The notes under the pieces: model-generated
Databases searched by the model: none
What the model saw: the letters and a program-made list of their open reading frames with translations, nothing else
What the model was told of the DNA's origin: nothing
Shown here: positions 1-5,403 of the stretch, piece by piece
How positions within the stretch are numbered: the stretch's first letter is position 1
Layout of the letters: every line of letters begins with the position of its first letter
Position numbers and translations under genes: made by a program
From: Spirochaetaceae bacterium
Lineage (GTDB): Bacteria > Spirochaetota > Spirochaetia > Treponematales > Rectinemataceae
Direction of reading: 5' to 3'
DNA: 7,201 nucleotides
Assembly: GCA_016794765.1 (NCBI GenBank)
Contig: JAEUJG010000026.1
Location: 1-7,201 of the forward strand

Positions 1-2211
1 CGCGGTGAGGTCGTCCGCGACCGAGGCGCCGCGGACGTGGAAGCGCCAGTCCTCCATGATGTATTGCAGCATCTCGGAGGCGGTGCCGTCCGGCGCCCGG
101 CCGTAGGCGGAGATGAGCCCCTCGGAGCCGAAGGGATGGCCGTCGACGTCGCGCGACTCGAGAAGGCAGTCGGTGTAGGCGAAGAGCGAATCGCCGCTCC
201 CCACCTCGAACTTGAGGGCGCGGTAGGGCGCCTCGATGCCCTCGCGGCCGAGGGGCGGGCCGCGGTAATCGTCCGAAGGCGGCACGACGTAGCTGGCGCG
301 GGCGCGGCCGGCGCGGCGGAAGGCGAGCTCCGGATGGGCCGCGTTGGCGTACTCCACGGAGTTCCCGTCGAAGCGGAGGAAGATCGCGGTCAGGTAGTTC
401 TCGACGGCCGACAGCTCCTTCGAGAGCTCCACGTTCACCTCCTCTATGACGCGGCCCAGGGAATGGCCGCGGAGGGCGCGCGAGTTCCGGTAGAAGACGG
501 AGCGCGCCAGGACGGTGATGAGGCCGGAGGAGACGCCGTGGCCGGACACGTCGCCGACGACGAGCCCCTCGAGCTTGCCCTCGTCCACGTAGAAGTCGTA
601 GAAGTCGCCGGAGACGCCCTGCGCGGGCAGGTAGGCGAAGGCGATGTCCCAGTCGGCCAGGGCGGGCGGGTGCTGGGGAAAGAAGCCCTGCTGGACCTGG
701 ACCGCGATGCGCATGTCCTTGGCCGCGACGTCGAGGGCCGACTGGAGGCGCCGGTTGGCGGCGGCCAGGTTCTCGTTGAGCCCGGCCTGCTCCTCCATCG
801 CGTCCGCGAGGGCGGCGGTGCGGTCGCGAACCTTGGCCTCGAGGCCCGCGTTGAGCTCCTCGACCTGGCGGTAGACGCGGGTGAACTGGCTCGCCAGCAC
901 GGCCGCCGAGCCCAGGATGAGGAGGAAGCCGCCGTACTTGGCCGCGGTGAAGGCTCCCTTGGAGTTGAAGCCGACGGCGGCGGCGACGGCGGCGAGGAGG
1001 ACGATCGCGGCCGCGATCGCCACCGTCCAGAAGTTGGAGGCGGAGAGGAAGGCCTTGAGCCGGGCGGCCGGCGGCGCGCCCGCATCGGACCTTCCGGCCG
1101 CGCGGAAGGCGTCGCGGAGCGGCAGGACGACGTCGGCCGCGAGGAGGTAGAGCAAGGCCAGGGGGGCGGAAAGCCGCCAGACGAATAGGAGCTGCTCGCC
1201 GGCGACGATCGGCGCCAGGAGGGCGAAGAGGAGGCAAACGCCCCCGTAGATCCAGGTGAAGAGCGTCGTGCGGCCCCGGTTGCAGAGGTCGAAGAAGGCG
1301 AGGAAGAGGGGGAAGACCAGGAAGATCGACGAAAGCTCGAGTCCCCGGATGATGGCGGTGTCGGACACCACGTCGAAGACGATGTACGACCTCGAGAAGA
1401 GGTAGAGGGCGAAGGCCAGGGTCCCGAGGCCGTGGAGCAGGTAGGGCGTGTTCGCCGGCCTGAGCGCGAAGAGGATCACGTGGTAGACGGCGAAGAAGAA
1501 GTAGATGCCGATCAGCATGAGGTCGAGGTACTCGGCCTTGAGGGCCAAGAGGCTCTGGTAGTCGCCGATCAGGTAGGGCCCCGTCGAAAAGAGGCCGTTC
1601 CGGAAATCCCCGGGGGTGCCGTAGATCGCGATGGCCAGGACGTTCTTGCCTTCCTTCAGGTAGCGCTTGTCCACGGGGACGAGGGCGCCGTGGACGGCCC
1701 GCTCCCGCTCGATGCGCCCGTCGCGGGAAAGGTAGACCTCGCTGCGGAGGATGGAGCCGTTGAGGTAGACCTCCCAGTTCCTGCCCACCTCCTGGAGATA
1801 GAGGCCGACGCCGCTCGACGACTCGAGGAGTTCGGGCGCCGCGTCGAAGGTGGCGACGATGCAGTACTTGCGCGCGCGCCCGGGAAGGACGTCCCAGAAG
1901 CTCCGCTCCGGTTCGCCCGGCAGCTTGAGGTCGCGGATGGAGGCGATCCGCCGCCCGGGATCGGCGGGAAGCCGCGTCCAGGCGGGATCCGCGGGATCGG
2001 GTTCGTAGTAGCTCCATTCCAGGCGGAAATCGGAACGGACATGGAGATCGAGCAGGCCGAGGTCGACGACGGAGGCCGCGGACGAAACGGCGCCCGGAGC
2101 CGCGCCGGAGGCGGCCTGGGCAAAGGTGGCCGATGCGAAGAGGAGGAGAAGCGCGGCGAAGAGGGCGCGGCGGCGAAGCTTTTCGGTTCTTTCGGTCACG
2201 ATGATCCCCAT
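1..2211 (-). CDS. 7TM-DISM receptor fused to SpoIIE-type (PP2C) serine/threonine phosphatase, 3' end cut by the window edge
   Basis: The frame is open for 737 codons to the left edge and ends in ...VADDLTA, so only the last few residues after the DDLT motif should be missing. Domains in order: signal peptide (about 1-34; R/K-rich, then ALFAALLLLFASATFAQA); a periplasmic beta-rich domain (about 45-225, with WEVYLNG and GKNVLAIAIYG as in jelly-roll sensor domains); seven hydrophobic segments (about 230-250, 256-279, 288-309, 317-337, 341-363, 394-415, 427-445); a coiled coil (about 446-505); and a SpoIIE phosphatase domain from about 506. Predicted metal-binding residues are present: D536 in SGDFYD, D554 in GDVSGHG, D681 in YTDCLLE and D733-D734 in DDLT. 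The usual Gly after YTD is Cys here. By family knowledge, such proteins sense an envelope signal and dephosphorylate a cytoplasmic partner, often an anti-anti-sigma (STAS) protein; no partner is encoded in the window. ATG 2211 lacks a good Shine-Dalgarno. GTG 2199 follows a GGGGA and is a real alternative that keeps the signal peptide. Confidence 0.93.
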   Translation of the reverse strand, partial: MGIIVTERTEKLRRRALFAALLLLFASATFAQAASGAAPGAVSSAASVVDLGLLDLHVRSDFRLEWSYYEPDPADPAWTRLPADPGRRIASIRDLKLPGEPERSFWDVLPGRARKYCIVATFDAAPELLESSSGVGLYLQEVGRNWEVYLNGSILRSEVYLSRDGRIERERAVHGALVPVDKRYLKEGKNVLAIAIYGTPGDFRNGLFSTGPYLIGDYQSLLALKAEYLDLMLIGIYFFFAVYHVILFALRPANTPYLLHGLGTLAFALYLFSRSYIVFDVVSDTAIIRGLELSSIFLVFPLFLAFFDLCNRGRTTLFTWIYGGVCLLFALLAPIVAGEQLLFVWRLSAPLALLYLLAADVVLPLRDAFRAAGRSDAGAPPAARLKAFLSASNFWTVAIAAAIVLLAAVAAAVGFNSKGAFTAAKYGGFLLILGSAAVLASQFTRVYRQVEELNAGLEAKVRDRTAALADAMEEQAGLNENLAAANRRLQSALDVAAKDMRIAVQVQQGFFPQHPPALADWDIAFAYLPAQGVSGDFYDFYVDEGKLEGLVVGDVSGHGVSSGLITVLARSVFYRNSRALRGHSLGRVIEEVNVELSKELSAVENYLTAIFLRFDGNSVEYANAAHPELAFRRAGRARASYVVPPSDDYRGPPLGREGIEAPYRALKFEVGSGDSLFAYTDCLLESRDVDGHPFGSEGLISAYGRAPDGTASEMLQYIMEDWRFHVRGASVADDLTA

Positions 2212-2222
2212 GCACGTAATTG

Positions 2223-2254
2223 GGCCGCGTTGCGCGGCCGACCCGGCCATTGTA
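2223..2254 (-). promoter_or_regulatory. Candidate promoter -10 and 5'-UTR hairpin of the SpoIIE phosphatase gene
   Basis: On the minus strand TACAAT (2254-2249) matches five of six positions of the sigma-70 -10 consensus; only a weak -35 (TTTCCT) lies 17 bp upstream. Transcription would start near 2242. The transcript would then almost at once contain GGCCGCG-CAA-CGCGGCC (2239-2223), a perfect 7-bp stem with a 3-base loop, ending about 12 bases before ATG 2211. This placement argues against the in-frame ATG at 2250, which overlaps the -10 box. Whether the hairpin stabilises the mRNA or affects translation is not shown. Confidence 0.4.
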
Positions 2255-2290
2255 CATCCCGGGGCCCTGCGAGGAAAGCGTCGGCGCCCG

Positions 2291-2312
2291 GGGTTCCGCG
2301 GGGGCGGAACCC
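2291..2312 (-). terminator. Perfect 9-bp hairpin touching the stop codon of the DUF151 gene
   Basis: GGGTTCCGC and GCGGAACCC pair perfectly around a four-base loop, and the outer stem base is the last base of the TAG stop codon (2314-2312). It is placed as a terminator would be between the DUF151 gene and the phosphatase gene. No T-run follows, so it may be a weak or factor-assisted terminator, or a 3'-end stabilising stem that leaves some readthrough into the phosphatase gene. Confidence 0.4.
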
Positions 2313-2989
2313 TAGCCGCCGAGCTCCTTGAGCCGATCCCGGATGAGGGCGGCCCGCTCATAATCCTCGCGCTCGATCGCTTCCTCGAGTTCGCGCCGCC
2401 AACGCTGGAGCTCGGGCGGCCCCGCCGCGGACACGGTAGCCGCGCCTTCTCCCGAAGAGGCGGCCCCGCCCGGACCCGGGTCCGGGGACTCCCCGAAGGC
2501 TTCCGCTTCTTCCGCCTCCTCGGCCTCCCCGTCGCCGTCGCCGGCGGCGGCGGTCATCTTCGTCTGCCCTTCCGTCACGAGGTTCACCGAGATGCCGGCC
2601 TCGTCGACGACCGACTCGGCTATGAAGACGGGACAACCGGCGCGGACGGCGATGCCGATGGCGTCGGAGGGACGCGCGTCGACGACCTGCTCCTGCCCCT
2701 CGCGGACCAGGACGAGACGGGCGAAGAAGGTGCCTTCCTGGAGGTCGTTGATTTCGATGCGGAGGATGGCCGCGCCGAGCGAGCGGATCAGGGAGACCGC
2801 GAGATCATGGGTAAGGGGACGGGGCACGTCCACCCCGCCCATCCCGATGAGGATCGACTGCGTCTCCAGCTGGCCGATGAAGATCGGCACCGCCAGGTCC
2901 GAGCCCTTGGGCCGCACGAGGACCACGTTGCCCTGGTCGGTCTGGGCGACGGTCCAGATGTCGGCCTCCACGAAAGTCTCCGAAGACAT
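2312..2989 (-). CDS. Bifunctional nuclease family (DUF151) protein with C-terminal UVR motif
   Basis: The product has 225 residues. Residues about 6-137 form the DUF151/BFN domain, recognised by PIFIGQLETQSI (35-46), RPLTHDL (57-63) and DARPSDAIGIAVR (104-116). An acidic, Gly/Ala/Pro-rich linker follows (about 148-192, including EAEEAEEAEAF). A UVR motif ends the protein (about 195-224, LEEAIEREDYERAALIRDRL), the helical hairpin found in UvrB, UvrC and McsA. Some family members have reported DNase/RNase activity, but the bacterial role is poorly defined, so the biochemical label is inherited from the family. ATG 2989 is chosen over the in-frame GTG 3001 because GGGAGG (2999-2994) sits four bases upstream of it and would be inside the longer form. 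The gene lies 63 bp downstream of a small membrane protein gene on the same strand. It has its own candidate promoter and may also be read from that gene. Confidence 0.92.
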   Translation of the reverse strand: MSSETFVEADIWTVAQTDQGNVVLVRPKGSDLAVPIFIGQLETQSILIGMGGVDVPRPLTHDLAVSLIRSLGAAILRIEINDLQEGTFFARLVLVREGQEQVVDARPSDAIGIAVRAGCPVFIAESVVDEAGISVNLVTEGQTKMTAAAGDGDGEAEEAEEAEAFGESPDPGPGGAASSGEGAATVSAAGPPELQRWRRELEEAIEREDYERAALIRDRLKELGG

Positions 2990-3005
2990 TCGGCCTCCCA
3001 CTTGA

Positions 3006-3033
3006 AGTATAGCCTCGGGCGGCCGCGGCGCAA
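3006..3033 (-). promoter_or_regulatory. Candidate sigma-70 promoter for the DUF151 gene
   Basis: On the minus strand TATACT (3011-3006) matches the -10 consensus at five of six positions. TTGCGC (3033-3028) lies 16 bp upstream and shares the TTG of the -35. The start of transcription would fall near 2999, giving a very short leader made up mostly of the GGGAGG ribosome binding site. The -10 is convincing, the -35 is weak. Confidence 0.4.
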
Positions 3034-3052
3034 CGGCGCGAGAACGTCTTCC

Positions 3053-3310
3053 CTAACGGCCGATGATCTCCCGGACACGGCGATACCGTTCCCCGGACGG
3101 CCCTTCCGGCCTCTCCGGAGCGCCGGCGGATTCGGGGCCCAGCTCCCCGGCCTTGGCGGGCCTAAACCCGCGAGAACCGCCGGACAGGGCCACGAGGCCC
3201 GCCAACAGGACCCCACAGGCGAACACGAAAAAACCTCTTTCGAGGAGATAGCCCAGTGAAGAAATGCGACCGACGAGCTCCCGCCCCTTGGTGAAGTACT
3301 CCTCTAGCAT
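3053..3310 (-). CDS. Small single-pass membrane protein of unknown function (85 aa)
   Basis: I do not recognise this protein. The first 25 residues are amphipathic and basic (K8, R10, R15, R25). One membrane segment follows (about 26-43, GFFVFACGVLLAGLVAL). The rest (44-85) is a Gly/Pro/charge-rich tail, probably disordered, ending in a basic stretch ERYRRVREIIGR (74-85). No signal peptidase or lipobox motif is evident. ATG 3310 is chosen because AAGGAG lies six bases upstream, the best ribosome binding site in the window. An open frame continues upstream to 3394, but that part covers the sigma-54 promoter and has no ribosome binding site. The strong Shine-Dalgarno, the coherent membrane segment and a good dedicated promoter support a real gene despite its size. 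It lies 63 bp upstream of the DUF151 gene on the same strand and could be co-transcribed with it. Confidence 0.72.
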   Translation of the reverse strand: MLEEYFTKGRELVGRISSLGYLLERGFFVFACGVLLAGLVALSGGSRGFRPAKAGELGPESAGAPERPEGPSGERYRRVREIIGR

Positions 3311-3345
3311 CGCGTGCTCCTTGATCGGCGTGATACAGATCAACA

Positions 3346-3361
3346 AGCACGAAACATGCCA
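3346..3361 (-). promoter_or_regulatory. Candidate sigma-54 (RpoN) promoter for the small membrane protein gene
   Basis: On the minus strand TGGCATG-TTTC-GTGCT fits the sigma-54 consensus TGGCAYR-N4-TTGCW with one mismatch (G for the first T of the -12 element). The invariant GG (-24) and GC (-12) are spaced by the required ten bases. Transcription would begin near 3335, leaving a leader of about 25 bases that contains the AAGGAG ribosome binding site before ATG 3310. Orientation, position and spacing all suit the gene. No convincing sigma-70 promoter is seen in the same stretch. Confidence 0.6.
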
Positions 3362-3405
3362 AGAAACGATATTTTCCCAATCAAACCAAACCAACCGAAC
3401 AATTG

Positions 3406-3431
3406 CTTACTGATAAACACGATACAGTAAG
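3406..3431. promoter_or_regulatory. Inverted repeat, possible activator (enhancer) site upstream of the sigma-54 promoter
   Basis: CTTACTG, 12 bases, CAGTAAG is a perfect 7-bp dyad whose edges lie 45 and 70 bp upstream of the -24 element at 3361. This is a typical distance for a bacterial enhancer-binding protein site, and the half-site spacing suits a dimer. The DNA between dyad and promoter is AT-rich with CAAAC-type repeats (3382-3396). The dyad does not match the NtrC consensus, so the regulator is unknown. A transcript hairpin is less likely because the loop is 12 bases and no U-tract follows. Confidence 0.4.
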
Positions 3432-3505
3432 GCGAAGCGGCTCGCTATCTAGCCTTCGCGGAGGGCTCGTGCACAGGGACCGCAAAACGAAGGGCAATGA
3501 CGGCC

Positions 3506-3527
3506 TAAAAACGGGCAAACTTTACCC
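3506..3527 (-). terminator. Rho-independent terminator of the polyprenyl diphosphate synthase gene
   Basis: Read on the minus strand, GGGTAA-AGT-TTGCCC (3527-3513) forms a six-pair stem including one G-T pair. It is followed after one base by TTTTT (3511-3507). It lies about 90 bp past the TAA stop of the synthase gene and before the sigma-54 promoter, so it separates the two transcription units. Confidence 0.6.
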
Positions 3528-3618
3528 AACAAAGCATCAGCATCGCCTCAGAATCGCTTGGCTGCGCGCCGGCGTGACGCGGGCCGGCGGCCCGGAGGCC
3601 CGGAAGTCCGGCGGCCCC

Positions 3619-4653
3619 TTAGCCTTCCAGGAGGGGGAAGAGCCCGTCGAGTTCCTGGGGACCCGGATCGGCGGGAACGAGGTCGCCGAGAATGCCGCGC
3701 ACCGCGGTCACGAGGGCGCGGGCCCGGCGCTCCGCCTCGTCGATGGCGCCGGTGCGGTCGATCATGCCGATCGCCTCCTCCACGGCCGGCGACTCCGGGC
3801 CGCCCCTGCGGGCCTCCTCGAAACAGCGCGCGAGGTCGCGCCGAAGCCGCGATTCGCCCTCGCAGGCGAGGATGACCGGCAGGCTTTTCTTTCCCTCGAC
3901 GATGTCGTCCCCGCGCTTCTTGCCAGGATTGCCGCTGCGGAGGTTCTTCACGTCGTCGAGGATCTGGAAGGCGACGCCCACCGTCTCGAAGGCGGAGCCG
4001 AGGGCCAGGGCCTCGGCCGCGGGGGCGCCGGCCGCGAGGGCGCCGAGCTCCGCGCTCGCCCGCGCCAAGACGCCCGTCTTGAGGGCGCACATCGCGAGGT
4101 AGTGGTCCACGCCCGGGATGAAGCCGTGGTCCTTGTGCCAGCCGATGTCCATGGCCTGGCCGAGATGGAGGCGGCGCATGTGGAGGGCGTAGCGTTCGTG
4201 GAGGAGGAGCTTGAGCTCCGCCGAGCCGGGGAACTCGTCGATGAGGGCCAGGGGGAGGAAGTAGAGGAGGTTCCCGCCGTTGACCGCCGTGTCCACGCCG
4301 TACATGAGGTGGATGGCCGGACCGCCGCGCCGGGTGTCGGCGCCGTCCTCGATATCGTCCACGATGAGGGTGCCGTTGTGGGCGATCTCGACGAGGGGGG
4401 CGAGGGACAGGGCGCCGTCCGCCCGCCCATAGGCCCGCGCCGAGAGCATGAGGAGGAGGGGGCGCCAACGCTTGCCGCCGCGGCGGATCAACTCCAGGGC
4501 GGGCAGGTTCAGGATCCGGGCGATCTCGGGGGCCGGCGGGGCCGGCAGTTCGCCGAAGAAGCGCATAAACCAGGCATCGTCGGGCCGTGCCGGAAGAACC
4601 CGGGCAAGCTCCCCTTCAACGAGTTCGAGTAGTCGCGTATACTCCGTGCTCAT
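3619..4653 (-). CDS. Trans-type polyprenyl (E-isoprenoid) diphosphate synthase
   Basis: The product has 344 residues, a normal length for the family. It condenses isopentenyl diphosphate units onto an allylic diphosphate in the cytosol to make isoprenoid chains for quinones or lipid carriers. Landmarks: GGKRWRP (59-65, diphosphate binding); first Asp-rich motif D99-D100-I-E-D103 followed by TRRGG (107-111); K192-T193 in ALKTG; Q230; and the second motif D233-D234-V-K-N237 followed by GNPGKKRGDDIVEGKKSLP (241-259). The second motif has Asn where DDxxD families have the last Asp. Residues four and five positions before the first motif are small (G94, T95) where short-chain FPP synthases carry aromatics, which suggests a longer chain; this is inference. 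ATG 4653 is chosen because family similarity begins soon after it and the intergenic gap upstream is only 29 bp. No Shine-Dalgarno precedes it. A terminator follows at 3506-3527. Confidence 0.93.
   Translation of the reverse strand: MSTEYTRLLELVEGELARVLPARPDDAWFMRFFGELPAPPAPEIARILNLPALELIRRGGKRWRPLLLMLSARAYGRADGALSLAPLVEIAHNGTLIVDDIEDGADTRRGGPAIHLMYGVDTAVNGGNLLYFLPLALIDEFPGSAELKLLLHERYALHMRRLHLGQAMDIGWHKDHGFIPGVDHYLAMCALKTGVLARASAELGALAAGAPAAEALALGSAFETVGVAFQILDDVKNLRSGNPGKKRGDDIVEGKKSLPVILACEGESRLRRDLARCFEEARRGGPESPAVEEAIGMIDRTGAIDEAERRARALVTAVRGILGDLVPADPGPQELDGLFPLLEG
4638..4643 (+). promoter_or_regulatory. Candidate -10 element for rlmE
   Basis: TATACT matches five of six -10 positions and would start transcription near 4650, giving a leader of about 33 bases that carries the GGAGGGGG ribosome binding site (4671-4678). 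The -35 candidate 17 bp upstream (TTCAAC, 4615-4620) is poor. The element lies inside the 5' coding end of the divergent polyprenyl synthase gene, so the two transcripts would overlap slightly. Confidence 0.4.
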
Positions 4654-4662
4654 ACGTCTACG

Positions 4663-4689
4663 ATAGTACGGGAGGGGGCGACATGTCCA
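4663..4689 (-). promoter_or_regulatory. Candidate promoter of the polyprenyl synthase gene, predicting a leaderless mRNA
   Basis: On the minus strand TACTAT (4668-4663) is a four-of-six -10 and TGGACA (4689-4684) a five-of-six -35, with a short 15-bp spacer. The -35 lies inside the first codons of rlmE. Transcription would begin around 4656-4653, at or within three bases of the ATG. That fits the absence of any ribosome binding site. Confidence 0.35.
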
Positions 4690-5282
4690 CGTCGAGCTAC
4701 GAAAAGCCCGATTTCTGGTCCCAGAAGGCGAAAAAGGAAGGCTATCCCGCCCGATCCGTCTACAAGCTCGAGGAGATCGATTCCAAGTTCCGCCTCTTCA
4801 AGCCGGGCCTCAAGGTCCTGGATATCGGCGCGGCTCCCGGCAGCTGGAGCCTCTGGGTGCTCAAGAAACTCGCCGGTTCGGGCTTCCTGGTGGCGGTCGA
4901 CCTCCAGCCCCTCGCCATCAGCCCGCCCTACGGCAACTTCTTCTTCATCCAGGGCGACCTCTACGCGGAAAAGGTCCGCGCGGAGCTTTTGGCGCGGGGC
5001 CCCTACGGCCTCGTCCTCTCCGACGCCGCGCCCGCGACGACGGGCAACCGCATCGTCGACCAGGGAGCCTCGGAATCCATCGTCGAGGCGGTCATCGCCT
5101 ACGGCCTCGAGACCCTCGCGCCCGGCGGAGCCCTCGTCGCCAAGATCTTCCAGGGAGGCGCCGAGCGCCCCCTCCTCGACCAGCTCCGCAAGCGCTTCGC
5201 GACCGCCAAGGCCTTCAAGCCCCAGGCCTGCCGCCAGGAATCCTTCGAAACCTACCTCGTAGCGACCGGCTTCAAGCCCTGA
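4683..5282 (+). CDS. rlmE: RlmE/RrmJ/FtsJ-type 23S rRNA 2'-O-methyltransferase
   Basis: The product has 199 residues and lines up over its length with RlmE (208-209 residues in E. coli). That enzyme methylates the ribose 2'-OH of U2552 in the A-loop of 23S rRNA on the 50S subunit, using S-adenosylmethionine. Visible motifs: RSVYKLEEID (25-33) with catalytic K28; the SAM-binding motif I LDIGAAPGSWS (47-57); the acidic SAM ribose residue D73 in AVDLQP; catalytic D114 in LSDAAP; catalytic K154 in VAKIFQG; and E189 in FETYLVATGFK. The K-D-K-E tetrad is therefore complete. ATG 4683 is chosen because GGAGGGGG lies just upstream and the family N-terminus (YEKPDFWSQKAKKEGYPARS region) begins there. 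It is divergent from the polyprenyl synthase and converges on the PTS EIIA gene. No clear U-tract terminator is seen after the TGA. Confidence 0.95.
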   Translation: MSTSSYEKPDFWSQKAKKEGYPARSVYKLEEIDSKFRLFKPGLKVLDIGAAPGSWSLWVLKKLAGSGFLVAVDLQPLAISPPYGNFFFIQGDLYAEKVRAELLARGPYGLVLSDAAPATTGNRIVDQGASESIVEAVIAYGLETLAPGGALVAKIFQGGAERPLLDQLRKRFATAKAFKPQACRQESFETYLVATGFKP

Positions 5283-5365
5283 GCCGCCGGACCTGAGCCG
5301 CCCGGCCGGCGCCACCCGATCGCCGCGACCATAACGGCGCGGCCCGATCCGCGGGACGCCCCTTC

Positions 5366-5394
5366 AAAACGCCGCGGCCGGGCGCCGCCGCCGG
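5366..5394 (-). terminator. Possible weak terminator of the PTS EIIA gene
   Basis: On the minus strand CCGGCGGC and GCCGCGG (about 5394-5372) can pair with one bulged base around a short GC loop, and TTTT follows at 5369-5366. It lies 10-38 bp past the TAG stop. The short T-run and the many alternative GC pairings here make it tentative. The rest of the 121-bp convergent gap (5283-5403) is GC-rich DNA without a gene. Confidence 0.3.
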
Positions 5395-5403
5395 GAGCGG
5401 CCG

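Larger units (their letters stand above)
3311..3618. other. 308-bp intergenic regulatory region, AT-richer than the genes around it
   Basis: This stretch lies between the small membrane protein gene and the polyprenyl synthase gene. From left to right it holds the small gene's ribosome binding site and sigma-54 promoter, a CAAAC-repeat AT-rich spacer, the 7-bp dyad, a second imperfect hairpin (3432-3459, GCGAAG with CTTCGC, 16-base loop) and the synthase terminator. Its end next to the synthase stop (about 3565-3618) is a GC-rich run of GGCC/GCCGG blocks able to form several hairpins but without a T-run. No tRNA, tmRNA, SRP RNA or RNase P RNA core was recognised, and no protein with a ribosome binding site. 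Confidence 0.6.

Noticed and set aside
37..1188. Long plus-strand open frame of 383 codons
   Set aside because: It is antisense to the SpoIIE phosphatase, whose catalytic motifs are unmistakable. Long antisense frames are expected at this GC content.
2248..2250. In-frame ATG upstream of the chosen phosphatase start
   Set aside because: It overlaps the -10-like TACAAT and would place the 5' hairpin in coding sequence; no ribosome binding site precedes it.
1432..3259. Two further plus-strand open frames (1432-2331 and 2126-3259)
   Set aside because: They oppose the phosphatase, DUF151 and small membrane protein genes and have low-complexity Arg/Gly/Glu-rich translations without family motifs.
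3311..3394. Upstream extension of the small membrane protein to residue 1 at 3394
   Set aside because: It would run through the sigma-54 promoter and the AAGGAG site and has no ribosome binding site of its own.
3420..3540. Possible structured RNA in the intergenic region (tmRNA, SRP or RNase P)
   Set aside because: Only isolated hairpins are visible. There is no T-arm, tag-peptide frame, or conserved P4 or SRP loop core.
3403..4632. 409-codon plus-strand open frame
   Set aside because: It is antisense to the polyprenyl synthase, which carries all family motifs, and has no ribosome binding site.
4587..4682. Upstream extension of rlmE by 32 codons
   Set aside because: It overlaps the divergent synthase gene and would put the GGAGGGGG site inside the coding region; RlmE homology starts at 4683.
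4650..5315. Minus-strand open frame opposite rlmE
   Set aside because: It is the antisense shadow of rlmE, whose K-D-K-E tetrad and SAM motif are complete.
5283..5403. Convergent gap searched for an rlmE terminator and for repeats
   Set aside because: Several short GC inverted repeats exist (for example CGCCG with CGGCG near 5325), but no T-run follows on the plus strand, so no rlmE terminator is called.
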